Positions 35,709-48,769 of a stretch of DNA of 64,000 bases are shown here, piece by piece. Position numbers and translations under genes: made by a program. The stretch is from Nyssa sinensis (lineage: Eukaryota; Streptophyta; Magnoliopsida; Cornales; Nyssaceae). Location: positions 432,501-496,500 of the forward strand of contig CM018031.1 of assembly GCA_008638375.1 (NCBI GenBank). Reading direction: 5' to 3'. Every line of letters begins with the position of its first letter. Positions within the stretch are counted from its first letter, which is position 1. A model generated the notes under the pieces. It searched no databases. It saw only the letters and a list, made by a program, of their open reading frames with translations, and had not been told where the DNA came from.

Positions 35709-36572
35709 TAGGCGTGTCAATGAATCGAGTTTGAATAGATTTTCTAAGATTTGGATTCAGACACTCTAAGTTTAAACGAGATTAGACTCGGATCCAGACC
35801 CGTTAAGACCAACATCATCGACTCCAAAACTCGACCCGTTTGTCAAAAAAAAAAATTAGGAACTACAATTTTTTATTTGGAGTAGTCTAGCTTGGTTTTA
35901 CAAATAAAAGATTTTATTGACCCCAATTCTGTCATTGTTGATTAAAACTGATTCATTGTGTATTTCGTTCTTACGATCAAACACATAATGAATGGTAAAA
36001 TGACAACAATTGTTATTTAAAAATCTTTTGATTTTTATTAATAATTTAGGCCTACAAAAAGTTTTCTTACTCCTAAATATAATAAGAAATGAAATAAAAA
36101 TAATATAGAATGAAATAAAGATTACTCATCCAAGACAAAATAATGCTTATAATGATTTTTAATAGAATGTTTATTCAATAGAATCAGGTATTGATAGGTA
36201 AATTCATGAAACAATTTTATAAAGTGATTTTCAAAATATTTTCATAACAAAAGACGGTACTAGAAGGTTGAAAACGATAATTTTACTGAGACTCTCTCTC
36301 TAACTTTATGTATGTATGTATATATAGTAACTTTTGTTAAGAAGTTAAATATTTTAACTTTAATATTGTATTAAAGAAAGAGTGTATGTGTGTATTTGTT
36401 AATGATTTAGTGGATCGGATCTTTAACGGATATTATGTAACAGATTTATACCTGGACTATTTAATTAGTTTTTAACAGATCCGGATCAAGTATTGCTAAC
36501 GAATCCAAATCCTATATAAACTGATCCAAATTCAGATGAGACCAGATCGAACAAGACTCGTTTACATGCCTA
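35709..36572. mobile_element. Inverted-end non-autonomous DNA transposon (about 0.86 kb)
   Basis: The left end is taggcgtgtcaatgaatcga and the reverse complement of the right end is taggcatgtaaacgagtctt. Subterminal regions on both sides carry repeated cagatc/gatccgga-type words. A short matching flank, actt, occurs on both sides and may be the target duplication. No transposase is present. Confidence 0.6.
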
Positions 36573-36786
36573 CTTAAATTACAAGACTTTCGGTAATTAA
36601 AATTAAAAAATAAAGATGGATTAGTACTTGTGATGAAGCCATGAAGGGTGTTGATAGCTCTTAATTTGGAATTTTATTCTTATAATTGTAAATTACAACA
36701 ATAAAAAAAGAAGAAGAAATATTCATCAGTTATTCAACGGCGAGGCCCTTCTGGTTTACAGCGTGCCACCGAATAAACGGAAAATT

Positions 36787-36803
36787 CCCCCCCCCCCCCC
36801 CCC
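36787..36803. repeat. C17 homopolymer followed by an A run
   Basis: Seventeen C then eight A, about 1.1 kb upstream of the TMK-type kinase. Confidence 0.95.
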
Positions 36804-37878
36804 AAAAAAAACAAAAGAGAGGTTAAACTAACGTCACAGTCAACTGTAATCTCACGCGGTCACAGTAGCGTTCGCTGGAATTCACTCACCTACACGACAG
36901 TCGCAATGCGCGCGTCCTCGCCGCCCTTTCCAATTTCAAAAAGTTGCCGTGTGGGGCCTACCAAGATATTACTACCTCCAAAGCGGTGTGATTTTCTTTC
37001 ATGTAAACCAAGGTGACGAGTCTGTGAACCCAATAGCCTAACCTCCATGTGGCTGAAGAACAAACCATTTTAGAAACGGCTCCGAGTTCCAACTGGCAAC
37101 TGTTGGAATCTTTGAATTTTTCAAAGACAAAAATAAAAAAATCTTTACCAATTCTCAATTTTAGATTATACAAATTTTCGATAATTTCAATAAATTTTAT
37201 TGTATTTGAATCAAATTTAAAACAATTCAACTAATGTTTCATAATAATTAAAAAAACTACAATTGATCATTTTTTAATGCTAAACTCTAAATTCAAATTT
37301 ATATACAACAAATCAAATAAAATTAAAATAAATTTATGTATAAAAAAACAAATTAATACCATCGCTTCCATAATTTAAAAAAAAAACACTGTTATGGACA
37401 TTTATGAGTTTTTTATTCTAATTTACAGAATAATTTTTTATATGTTATAATAAAAATAAAACTAAGAAATATAATACAAGTGTCTCTTTGAATTTTTATT
37501 TTTATTTTTTACTCAAACAAAATTAGAAATAAATTTTTTAATTATTTTTCAGTTCCAGATAATGAAATAAAAATAAAACTAAGAAATATTCTACCGTCAC
37601 AACGGAGTTGGACTCACGTAAAATGTTTTTTTAATGAATTAATTTAAGTTTTTAATGAGTTGAATTTGTCATGCCTTTTATTTTTGACATTAACTTCACC
37701 TAGAGAAAATATGATAGGAGTGAGCTGTAAATTTAGCATAAGAGTCTTCTTTCGGAAAAACGCCGTTCTCCTTCTCTGCCGGTCCAACGAGGCAAGTACA
37801 CGGCCTCCGAGAGCCAACAAAGCGCCGACCTAAACTGTCTCTCTCTTTCTCTCTCGACCATTATATCTTTTCATTGTC

Positions 37879-40800
37879 ATGACCATCACCCAAAGTCCAA
37901 CAATGGCATCTCGCAAAACCCTGCATTCTCTCTATGACTTCCTCTTCCCTCTTCTCACCATCTTCTCTCTCTCAACCGCCGATGACGCCACCGTGATGAA
38001 CAAGCTCGCATCCAACCTCTCCGGAGCTCCATCCGACTGGACAGGCAGCAACTATTGCAACTGGACCGGCGTGAATTGCGACAGCTCCAACCGGGTCACA
38101 TCCATCTCCCTCGCCTCCCAATCCCTCTCCGGTTCGCTCCCGTCCGATCTCAACCAGCTCACCCAGCTCAAAAACCTTGCTCTCCAGAAGAACAGCCTCT
38201 CTGGCCCCTTGCCCTCCCTCGCCAAACTCACCTCCCTCCAATCAGTCTACCTCGACAGCAACAATTTCACGTCTATTCCCACTGATTTTTTCACTGGACT
38301 CACCAGCTTGCAGACTTTCAGTCTTAGCGACAACCAGAATCTGTCACCATGGACGATTCCGACCGATTTGACTCAGTCTAGCAGTTTGAGCACATTCTAC
38401 GTCAGCAACGCCAACATCTTCGGCACCTTGCCAGACATTTTCGATTCGTTCCCGAACTTGCAGAACTTGCGTCTCTCTTACAACAATCTCACCGGTCCTC
38501 TGCCGTCGACGTTCGGGAGCTCGGAGATTCAGAACCTGTGGCTCAACAATCAGCTACACGGGTTGTCTGGAACAATCGGTGTACTTTCTTCTATGACACA
38601 GCTCTACCAAGTGTGGCTACAAACAAACGCCTTCACGGGTCCGATTCCGGACCTCTCCAAGTGTGTAAACCTCTTCGATTTGCAGCTTAGAGACAATCAG
38701 TTTACCGGAGTTGTGCCGTCGTCCTTGACGTCGCTCCCCAAATTGGTTAACATTTCATTGCAAAACAATAAGTTGCAGGGTCCAGTGCCCGTGTTCGGTG
38801 ATGGAGTTACGGCCACAATTGGGACGACTAACAGCTTCTGCAAGAGCACTCCTGGGCCTTGCGATCCACAAGTGACTGCGCTTCTTGCAGTTGCTGCTGC
38901 TATTGGGTATCCTATGAATTTGGCCGAGTCTTGGGTAGGGAATGATATTTGCCAGCAGCAGTGGGCTTTCATTAGCTGTGATTCGCAGGGGAAGAATGTG
39001 ACGATTGTGAATTTTGGGAAACAGCATTTCTCGGGGACGATTTCGCCTGCCTTTGCCAGTCTGGCTTCGTTGCGGATTTTGTATTTGAATGATAATAATC
39101 TCACTGGTTCGATTCCAGATAGCTTGACAACTTTGCCCCACCTTCAAAATCTCGACGTTTCCAACAATAATCTTAGTGGGCCAATACCGGTTTTTCCGAT
39201 CGCTGTGAAGCTAAACACGACGGGCAATCTCCTACTCGGGAAAAATGTCACCCTTGGAGGCGGAGGAAGTGATGGGACACCAGGGTCTGGATCGAATTCC
39301 TCCACGCCCACTGGGAGTCCATCAGGGACATCAAATGGTTCCTCTGTTTCTGCAGGTATGATTGCTGGTGTAGTTATTGCTGTTGTTGTTTTTGTTGGGG
39401 TTGTATTGTTTGTGTCCTACAAATGCTGTGTAAAGAAACGTAATCAGAGTTTTGAGAGGGTCGAGAGTCCTGAAAAAGAGAAAGAAATGGTGAAGACTGG
39501 GATGGTGATTAATATGAATGGTTTCGGCGGAGTCCCCAGTGAATTGCACAGCCAGAGCAGTGGTGATCATAGCGACATTCCTGTTTTTGAAGGTGGGAAT
39601 GTTACAATTCCAATCCAAGTACTTCGAGATGTGACAGACAATTTCAATAACAATAATGTATTGGGTAGAGGTGGATTTGGAGTTGTTTACAAAGGGGAAT
39701 TGCATGATGGGGCTAAGATTGCTGTGAAGAGGATGGAATCTGTGGCAACGGGTAGCAAAGGAATGAATGAATTCCAAGCAGAAATTTCTGTCTTGACGAA
39801 GGTTAGGCATAGGCATTTGGTGGCCCTTCTAGGTTACTGTGTCAATGGCAATGAGAGGCTTTTGGTATACGAGTATATGCCACAGGGGACTCTTAGCCAG
39901 CATTTGTTTGATTGGCATGAACATGGGTATTCGCCTCTTACTTGGAACCAGAGGGTAACAATAGCACTAGATGTGGCCAGAGGGGTTGAATATCTGCATA
40001 GCTTGGCACAACAAAGTTTCATTCATAGAGATTTAAAACCGTCTAACATACTTCTTGGGGATGACATGAGAGCCAAGGTTGCAGATTTCGGTTTGGTAAA
40101 AAATGCACCTGATGGGAAGAATTCTGTCGAGACACGGTTGGCAGGAACTTTTGGGTATCTTGCACCTGAGTACGCTGGTTAGTATATGCCTTGCTTATCT
40201 AATTTTGTTATCTTTTTTAATATTAGTATGAACTCTCAGCCTCAGCTGATGCATAGATGTTATGTTATTAAATGCCTATTCATGCATCAACTACCTCTGG
40301 TCGGAACAATGTTTTTCTGCCATTGTAACCGCCTAAAAAAAGTGCTTCTACTCCTGCTCGTGTATTATTGTTTACCATCAGTTTTACGGTTACCTATAGA
40401 GTTTGTTAGATATATAGCATATATTCTTGTAACAAGTGAAACTAGGTTTTGTAACAAGTGAAACTAGGTTTATAGGTATTATGGTTTCTTGTACTCTCGT
40501 GGATGTAGGCACATTGCCGAATCACGTAAATAATCTGTGTGCCACTTTATCTCTTTCTCTCTTAACTCTTGTTACATAGATAGTTTATTTCACAACAGAG
40601 TTGATATTGTATGCTTTCTGTTAAGATTTTCTCACTCTGAAAAGAAAAGGTGAAAGGCAAGATTGTGCAATTCTAATTAGCAGAACAATAACTGAACTGA
40701 AATCTTGTTTGTTAAATAGGCAATTTTCAAAACCGTAATATTTGGTGTAAATTATCATGAGGGAAATGAAATGGTGTTATCTACATTTGTTTTCCAATTA

Positions 40801-41639
40801 ATCAGATGCGCAATCATATTGTCTTTTGTTTTCTATGTATTTTTTCCGATGTTCTTTTTTCTTGTTTGTGAACTAACTGATTTATTTGTGAACCCACATT
40901 GTCAGATTACATGTACACCACTTTTGGAACTAGCTTGAAACATTTTTTTCGGTCATTCTTTGGGGTGTCACACATCTAAATTAAGATGTTCCATTTTCTT
41001 CTTTTATATCAGCTATCTTACTACCTTCATTTTAATTATTGATAGAACCTTGTTTTCTCAGCCACTATTTAGTCACTCCTGAAATTGAAACCTGGACTAA
41101 TTTTTTTTCTTTTCCCTCCTTTCCCTGCAGCTACAGGAAGAGTGACTACAAAAGTAGATGTATATGCATTTGGTGTGGTTTTGATGGAGATCATCACTGG
41201 TAGAAAAGCACTGGATGAGACCATGCCAGATGAGAGGTCTAATTTGGTCTCATGGTTCCGAAGGGTCATTATAAACAAAGAGAACATTCCTAAGGCTATC
41301 GACCAAACTCTTGACCCTGATGAAGAAACCTTTGAGAGTATTTGCAAGGTCACAGAGCTCGCAGGCCATTGCACTACACGTGATCCACTTCAGAGACCAG
41401 ATATGGGTCATGCGGTTAATATCTTGGGTCCTCTTGTAGAGCAGTGGAAACCATCTTCTCATGAAGAAGAAAGCCATGGTATTGACCTAGACATGAGCCT
41501 TCCTCAAGCACTTCGGAGGTGGCAAGCTGAGGGTACTTCCACAATGATTAATGATCTGTCCTACAGTCGAGCCCAATCAAGCATTGCCTCAAAACCTTCA
41601 GGGTTTGCAGACACATTTGATTCAATGGATTGCCGATGA
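37879..41639 (+). CDS. TMK: TMK-type leucine-rich-repeat receptor kinase (complete, two exons)
   Basis: Plasma-membrane receptor kinase; the TMK family signals in cell expansion and auxin responses. Exons 37879-40177 and 41131-41639 join with GT-AG borders: 936 codons with stop, 935 residues, near the usual size. Order: signal peptide (1 to about 35), N-terminal cap with Cys pair (YCNWTGVNC), first LRR block, a non-LRR island with Cys (FCKSTPGPC and DICQQQW), a shorter second LRR block, a Gly/Ser linker, a membrane span at about 493-515 followed by CCVKK, and a kinase domain. The glycine loop is [11 protein letters not shown], with Lys617 (IAVKRM), HRD at 716-718 (Asp718 catalytic) and DFG starting at Asp736; all are intact, so it should be an active RD kinase. 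The C-terminus ends [11 protein letters not shown], as is typical of TMKs. Met9 (ATG 37903, context aacaATGG) is an alternative start and would also keep a signal peptide. The intron is 953 bp. Confidence 0.95.
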
Positions 41640-42216
41640 GGAGGGGACATGCCACCCTCCATGGAAAGGAGAAAAAGAACAGGGAAAAAGGCAAGTTTCC
41701 GTCTTGTTCAGTCCCTTTGGGTCACCGAAGAATACTATGGTCTCATTTATTTATTTATTTTTGTTTTTCATTTGACATGTTTGTACTACATTTTGTGTGC
41801 TTTTCTCATAGTCTCTATTGTCACAAGGCCCTGAAACAATATATCTGTTTGTTTTTATGTCTTTGGATTCTTTAAAGGTAACCGTGTTGATGGAGAACAC
41901 GGGGTTTTGGGTGTGGGTCTCATAATTTTGTATATAGGAGGAAAAAAATGGAGTGAGAAATACATCTTGTATAGCGTCAATCAGAAGAAAAAAAAGTTTA
42001 TGTATCATTCTATTTCTTGACTCTTAGATACAAGCAAGTAAGAATTATTATAATAAATGTGGAAAGAAAGGATGGTTATAAATTTGTACCAAATTCGTTT
42101 ACTATTATTAATATATTTAATGTTTTATTTTTGGCGGGTGCCTTTTTTTATTTTATTACATTTCTTATGCTCTATGTATATGTATGTTTGTTTGAATGTT
42201 TATTACATTTTTTGTG

Positions 42217-42250
<34 letters not shown>
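42217..42250. repeat. CT/AT compound microsatellite
   Basis: A CT run (42217-42234) joins an AT run to about 42250, downstream of the kinase gene. Confidence 0.95.
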
Positions 42251-42504
42251 GTATAGGAAAATTGCTATGTATTCCTACTGTGATGAATTTGGTCTATGGG
42301 TCTCACATGGTGTGATTCCCAAAGTTATCATATACTCACCAAGTCATATAGGAAAATGCTACATATGTTTGAATGTTTATCCAGAACTGAGAATTCTGTG
42401 TGCCAGTAACATTTAATGTGGTTGTGGACCAAAAAAAATTGAGTATTTACGGACTATATGCTGGATCTAAGCTGGCAAAGAGTGAGAAAGGAGAATTTAT
42501 GTTT

Positions 42505-42506
<2 letters not shown>

Positions 42507-42558
<52 letters not shown>

Positions 42559-42567
42559 CACACACAC
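42507..42567. repeat. TC/TA/CA compound microsatellite
   Basis: TC repeats (42507-42539), TA repeats (42540-42557) and CA repeats (42558-42567) in succession. The same CT-then-AT order occurs about 290 bp upstream. Confidence 0.95.
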
Positions 42568-43350
42568 GTACATACATAAATTGAGTTTGGTGGGGTTGAA
42601 ATTGAAAGCCATTTCACATTTCACATTAGATGAGCGCACTTAAAAAAGGACCCATGTTAGGGTATGCTTCATAAAGGACCCTTTGTGAAGGAAGACTTTT
42701 GTTTGTGCCCCCCACATGTTGTGTTGTGGGGATATATATTTCTAAATCTTTTTGGTAAGGTTGGTTTTGTTGGATGAATTGATGTTTTGGATACCTAACG
42801 GTGAAGAAAACCAAGTAAACAATTATTGGAGTGATAATGACGTGTTTGTGTTTGAACTTTGAATGAATCAATCATGTTATTAATAGCATACTATTTTTGT
42901 AAGGTATTTGAAGCTGTCCGTCTCTGCCAATTCCCATTGGCCACACCACATTTGGTTAATGCAGCGGTCCATAATCAACATCCATCTTCCAAATCACAAC
43001 TAAGTAGGAAATCATTGGGGGGAAACGTTCAGTGGTAATGAAATCAATTTTGATTGTGTGGCATCAATGATATTTTAGTTTAAAATATATTTTTTACATG
43101 TTAAAATTTAATTTGTATTACGACTTAGATTTTTATGTTATCTTATTACTAAATTTTTTTCTAAAATTGTGGAAGCACGAAAAATTCATTAGAAAATGAA
43201 TCCGACTTGAAAATTTATGTATTTTTAAAAATTTTATTGATTTAAGTACTAATTATAATGGACAGCAGAAATGGCCTTAATGTTTTCGAAAAGCTTTAAG
43301 CCCAAAAAGATCGTCCCAAAGACAGCCAACAGAATCTGATTCAAAACATT

Positions 43351-43396
43351 AGGACAAAAACATGTTTGCGGTTAGGACAAAAACATGTTTGCGGTT
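43351..43396. repeat. Exact 23-bp tandem duplication
   Basis: The word starting aggacaaaaacatgtttgcg plus gtt occurs twice head to tail without a mismatch, so it is recent. Confidence 0.95.
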
Positions 43397-44191
43397 CCTT
43401 TTTCTGAAAACCAGAAACAAGGGTTGGAAAAAAAAAAAGCCAGTATCAAATGAGCTGTAAAGCCTGTAATATCTACTAAATGCTTTTGCCAAGACATGCT
43501 AGGAGGAGAAGCAAAGTTGGTTACTAGTCTCTGTCAAGAAGAGTTCTTTGCTGCATCAAGGGTTAGTTTGACAGTACAGGAGCGGTGGCGTTTTGTCAAA
43601 AGAAATATTTGGAGCAAGTAATGTTTTGTATTAGTTCATATATGATGCATAGACACCATCATGATACTTTCTAAAGTCTCGTACTTATGTAAATATATGT
43701 GTACAAATACATGTGTCATAAAATACTATTCATTTGTAGTGGGGGAGAATCACGAGGACATGCAATTTCATTCCCACTCCCTCTCCCAAACATACACTCA
43801 GTATGCCTCATGTTAGAAGTCAATCTTAAAACCTCTATTTTTTTTCCCGGTCATGTTTCTTAAATCATCTTTAGTATCCTAGGAATTGAGATCCTAGTGT
43901 CTTTGGAGAGTTGCTCTAAACATACAGAAGTATATTCGGATAAAAGTTGTCTTCCAAAACATATCTTATGGCTTTTGTAAAACAAAATAATTTAAAAACA
44001 AAAACTTGACTAAACAGTCAAAACATTTTTTTGGTAATAGCTTTTGCAAACCCAAACTCAAGAGTGGGATGCAAAAGCTTCCCAAATACAATTACATGCT
44101 CTGCTAAATGAAGCCTGTAATCATCAAATGAAACAATTACATTTTATCAACGTAAAAACAAAAACAAAATAAAACAAATTTGAGCAAGACA

Positions 44192-44431
44192 TTAAGGTCA
44201 TGTTGGTACGCATAAATGAAATGTTCATTTTATAGAATGAAATGAAAATGAAATGATAATTTTTTATCAAATTAGGACAATAAAATTACCATAACTTTCT
44301 ATTATAATATTATTTTACGAGGCACGGACCGAAAAAATCATAATTTATCATACTAAACATGAATATAGAATAAAAAAATTAGAATGAACATTTATGAAAT
44401 ACTCATTCTACTGTACCAAACATAACATTAA
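44192..44431. mobile_element. Tourist-like MITE (about 240 bp)
   Basis: The left end is ggtcatgttggtac and the reverse complement of the right end is atgttatgtttggtac, flanked by ttaa/taa on both sides, consistent with a 3-bp TWA target duplication of PIF/Harbinger-type MITEs. The interior is AT-rich with no coding capacity. Inside the ends both strands carry attcattt/aaatgaac-type words, giving a partial hairpin. Confidence 0.65.
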
Positions 44432-44529
44432 TTTCAAAAAATATTTTTTAATCTTGTGTCTAATATGCAGAAAGTATAGTAACCAATGCTAAATTGATGA
44501 CTTGACAGTTGATTGATTCAGATTCCTGC

Positions 44530-44990
44530 TTGTTTTTGTGATAGTAACCTAGAATTCATTGAGCACTTGGTGTTTAAATGTGATTATTTTGCTACCATTT
44601 GGAAAGAGTTAGCTACAAATGTGCAAAGTAGATCAGTTGGAGATTGGGATTTTGAACTCAATTAGGCTTTCAGCGAAATGAAATGTCAATCCTTCCAAGC
44701 CTCGATGTATACTTAAGACTTATTTATCAGCCACAGTATATGAAGGGAAGAGCTAAGCCATTAGATCAGTTGAGCAAAGATATCGCCAAGCTTATTAGTG
44801 CATGAAGTTCTTAAATTGGGATATTTGTCTCAATTTTTGGAATACGAGATTCTGTTTTTGATTATTGTTGTAGTTTTATTCCGTTGCTCTTGTTAGCTGT
44901 TTTTTGGGGGGGGGGGTTGCCCTATTGTTTTATTCTCTATGCTTTATTAGAAATAAAGAGGATTTAAGATTCTTTCTTTGTTAAAAGAAT
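44530..44990 (+). mobile_element. LINE zf-RVT fragment
   Basis: The plus-strand frame reads HLVFKCDYFATIWKELA, then DWDFELN, matching the zinc-finger segment near the end of plant L1 ORF2. Stops and frameshifts follow. It ends near gaaataaagaggatttaag. A G11 run (44906-44916) lies in its 3' part. Confidence 0.75.
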
Positions 44991-46029
44991 TTAGGGAATG
45001 GATGATGCTTAGTTCTAAATTTGGTAGGAGGAATTTCTTTTAATCTATACACGTGTCACAATTTTAGTATGTCACACATACAATACACATATACTTCTTT
45101 ATTTATTTAATTTGTAATTTTTTTTTTGTTAAAACCAAATAATCACATGGTATATATGTGAATATATGCGTGACCCACTAAAATTGTGATACGTATATGA
45201 GAAAAATGAAGTTCCTTCTATTTAATTTGGAGCCAAGTATAGAATTTGATAACGAACATTAAAAAGTCTGACTGTTTTTTTTAGGACATGCCCCTCTTTA
45301 GAAATCTTTCCTCAATTTTTTTAAGAAATGTTAGATAAATGTCATATCATATATTATTATGCATATTATGAAAAATTTAAAAAAAGTATATTGAAGCAAT
45401 TTAGTTTTTTTTCTTTTTAATTAAAGGTGGCAGAGATGTAATCACCTAAATGACTGAATCTTGGTTAAAATTTATTTATTGATCCCAACTAGCAAATATT
45501 TGATAGTGCTTTTATTCTTTTCAAAATGGAGAATAAAGGTAACTTTGTAAGCATGTAAAATGCACAAATTGTGAAAAAATTGTTCATTATTTCAATGTAA
45601 TACCATCAACTAATAAATACTTAACACACCAATTTAAAAGGTGTACTACATGCTGATTTCTATTGTTCAATTCGATTTATGAAAGAGCCTCTTTCTCTAG
45701 AACTGTTAGTTGTTTATTTTGGGGGTGGTGCCGCTGCTGGCTCAGGCAAAGCTTCCCCCTATTCATGGCTTTGGAACTGCCTACAAATATATTCTTTTAA
45801 TTCGAATAAAGAAAGATGAGAAAACAAATCCAACACACGACCCACGTACGTTCCATGCTTTTACCTCGCCATCTTTGCCTTTATGTTTGCATGGGTATGT
45901 CTTCTATTTCTTCCAAAGTAAACAATAGCTCTTTCGTTGAGACTCACAAAGATCACTGGCCTGTTTGCTTTGGACTCTGTTGTCTGGCAGTTGAACAGTT
46001 TCATGATTCTTTATTTTTCTCCGTTACAT

Positions 46030-46037
46030 TATATATA
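46030..46037 (+). promoter_or_regulatory. TATA box of the glucanase gene
   Basis: The sequence tatatata lies about 105 bases upstream of the ATG at 46137, giving an expected transcript start near 46060 and a short pyrimidine-rich leader (cttctctctcagc). Confidence 0.5.
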
Positions 46038-46136
46038 TGTTTCATCTTTACTTCATCTCTGCATATCTACACCTTCTCTCTCAGCTTACCCAACAGTATT
46101 CCATTTTCTGATCAGTCTCTTGAGTTCACACATAAG

Positions 46137-48769
46137 ATGGAAAAACACATAGTAACAGAGCTGGGTTTTCTTACTCTCTTTTTCTCTTTTCTAGCTTTCT
46201 CAAGTAAGTTTCCCAGAAAGCCATAAAGAAAATAATTATTCTGGCTAATTGTCACTAACCCTTCTTTCATTTCCTTTTACAGATGCAGCAATTTCGAACA
46301 AGATCGGCATAAACTACGGGCGATTGGGGAACAATTTGCCATCTCCATATCAATCAATCGAACTCATCAAAACCATAAAAGCTGGTCACCTCAAGATCTA
46401 TGATGCTAACCCAGAAATTCTCAAACTCCTATCAGGGACAAAGATCCATGTCTCGATCATGGTGACAAATGAGCAAATCTCAAACATTGCTTCAAACCAA
46501 ACCCAAGCAAACCACTGGGTCCGTGACAATGTCCTCCCGTACTATCCCGATACAATGATTCGATTCATTCTTGTTGGAAATGAAGTTCTGAGCTACAACT
46601 CGGATCAAGATCGCCAAATGTGGTTCAATCTTGTACCGGCCATCAAACGGATTAAGAAATCACTCCAGGCCCATAACATTCAAAACATCAAAGTTGGGAC
46701 CCCATTAGCCATGGACGTTATGGAAACATCATTTCCTCCTTCAAATGGAAGGTTCAGGTCTGATATATCCAAACAGGTGATGACACCATTGCTGCAATTC
46801 TTAAACCGGACCAATTCGTTCTTCTTCCTCGATGTGTACCCTTACATTGCATGGTCTCAAGACCCCACCAGCAATGACCTCGATTTCACCTTGTTCAGAA
46901 ACGAAGCTCAAACATATAGTGACCCACGAACTGGCTTAATTTACACCAATCTCCTGGATCAGATGCTCGATTCTGTGATTTTTGCCATGTCCAAATTGGG
47001 GTATGATAATGTCATGCTAGTTATATCTGAAACCGGTTGGCCTAACTCCGGCGACATCGATCAACCCGGTGCAAATGTATTCAATGCAGCCACTTACAAC
47101 CGTAATCTTGTGCGTAAAATGACGGTGGAGCCACCGATTGGGACGCCGGCCCGACCGGGAGTGGTCATACCAACCTTTATATTTTCTTTGTTTGATGAGA
47201 ACCAGAAGGGTGGTCCTGGGACAGAACGACACTGGGGCTTGTTGAACCCCACTGAAGGGCCTATATACGAGTTGGACCTGATCGGAAAGCGGCCGGAATC
47301 TGACTACCTTCGGTTGCCAAAGCCTGTAAATAACAAGCCTTACAGGGGGAAAATATGGTGTGTTGTGGCGGAGGGGGTGAGTCTAACGGAGCTTGGCGCG
47401 GCGTTAACGTTTGCATGTGGTCAGGGCAATGGGACATGTGATGCACTTTCGCCGGAGAAGCAGTGTTACGAGCCACTTTCAGTAATGGCGCATGCAAACT
47501 ACGCTTTCAGCTCATATTGGGCGAAGTATCGGAGTGCTGGTGCGACTTGCCACTTCAATGGACTCGCGGTTCAAACCACCACGGACCCAAGTAAGTAGTA
47601 CTCTGATCTTTTGAAGCAATGGCAATGAATCAACATTTCAAAAATGGTGACACTAAGCTTGATTTACCAACTTGGCCTTAGCCCTAAAAGGGGCTAGATG
47701 CCAATTTTTTTTTTTTTTTTACGATGTACGAGAATATCAAATACATGCATACATATTAAAACATTCTAATTATTACTAACAGACTCATTCTAATTTGAGT
47801 TTTGTGACAACTAAGTTCAATCTAATATGATTAAGAGAGATAAATTAATCTTATATGATATCAAAGAAAGTGAGACTTAATATAAGAACACTCATATTAC
47901 TAATAAGTGTTCTCAGCTAATTAAATTGTTGGCACATTCAAAAGTTATTGAACTCTAAGCAGCGAAATATTATTCCAATGGTGCAAGTGATCATCTCTAT
48001 TTAATTGACGTGAATTTAATTCTTCTACCTTTTATTGTTATTTCAAAAAAATTAAAAAAGGAAATTACGGTACTCTAGCCTCCTGAATCAAGGTCAAGAA
48101 AGTTTCTTTAAAAATTGAATTGTTAAAACAATATGATAACATGGGAATTATTATTAATTAATTATTTATTTATTTATGTTGTTTTGAAAATGTACAAAAG
48201 AAGGATGAGTAGATTTATATGAAAAAAAAATTGGCTGTTTTTAGGCATATTTTCGTCATATATGCATAGAAAATTCTAGCATAATGGTTTTTTCTCACTT
48301 TGTTTTTCATTCTTCGACATAGGGATTCAGTGGAATCACTATAATAAATATATATGAATTTCATAATTTTATAATTGAAAATGTGAAAATAGAGTAAAAA
48401 AAATAAACATTATAAATAGAATTACTCTCTATCTAGAATGAGAGAAGTTGTTCGGTGAGGTCCTTCCAAAATTCAAACACATATGCAAATCTGATATGAA
48501 ATTTTTAATTTTATGGAAATTATCTTTCGAATATTGTTAAAAAATTCAGAATTTAAGAGAGATAATTACACTACATTAACATATAATATATTAATAATCG
48601 TCTCTTATGTGCATTTGCTGGCGTTGGTATTAGTGTTAGTCCTTTCTTATTATCATTATTACTGTTTTTATAATACTGATTCACCTCCTCTTTGTTTTGT
48701 TTTTGTTTTTTTCGATATTTTATTTGTATAGGCCACGGATCTTGCAGGTTCCCAAGTGTGTCAGTTTGA
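46137..48769 (+). CDS. Glucan endo-1,3-beta-glucosidase, GH17 with C-terminal X8 domain (complete, three exons)
   Basis: Secreted enzyme that hydrolyses 1,3-beta-glucan (callose) in the cell wall. Exons 46137-46203, 46283-47590 and 48732-48769 have GT-AG borders and matching phases: 471 codons with stop, 470 residues. Signal peptide residues 1-25 (MEKHIVTELGFLTLFFSFLA...). The mature part starts near ISNKIGINYGRLGNNLP. GH17 acid/base Glu123 is in LVGNEVLS and nucleophile Glu272 is in ISETGWPNSG; FSLFDENQKGGPGTERHWGL is typical. An X8 (CBM43) domain, about 379-465, has the Cys pattern CVVAEG, FACGQGNGTC, QCYEP, ATCHF and SCRFPS. The tiny last exon supplies only the end of X8 (HGSCRFPSVSV). Reading on past exon 2 gives a stop after two codons, so splicing is needed. 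The protein ends right after X8, with no hydrophobic tail, so a GPI anchor is unlikely. Confidence 0.95.

Larger units (their letters stand above)
31500..37840. other. AT-rich intergenic DNA with MITE-like repeats, no gene
   Basis: This region lies between the divergently transcribed UBA2-type gene and the TMK-type kinase. Short ORFs (for example 32889-33128, 33565-33777, 36958-37230) are low-complexity and unrecognised. Recognisable content is listed separately: tandem repeats at 33.2 and 33.8-34.4 kb, an inverted-end element at 35.7-36.6 kb and a C17 run. The kinase promoter should be in the last part. A CT-rich tract at 37836-37857 just precedes its start codon. Confidence 0.5.
42570..46020. 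other. Intergenic DNA between the kinase and glucanase genes
   Basis: No gene is seen. It contains a 23-bp tandem duplication, a Tourist-like MITE and a LINE fragment, listed separately. The rest is AT-rich, with no ORF that I recognise. Confidence 0.55.

Noticed and set aside
38697..39147. Minus-strand ORFs of 130-135 residues under the receptor kinase
   Set aside because: Antisense shadows of the conserved LRR and linker coding region, with no family motif.
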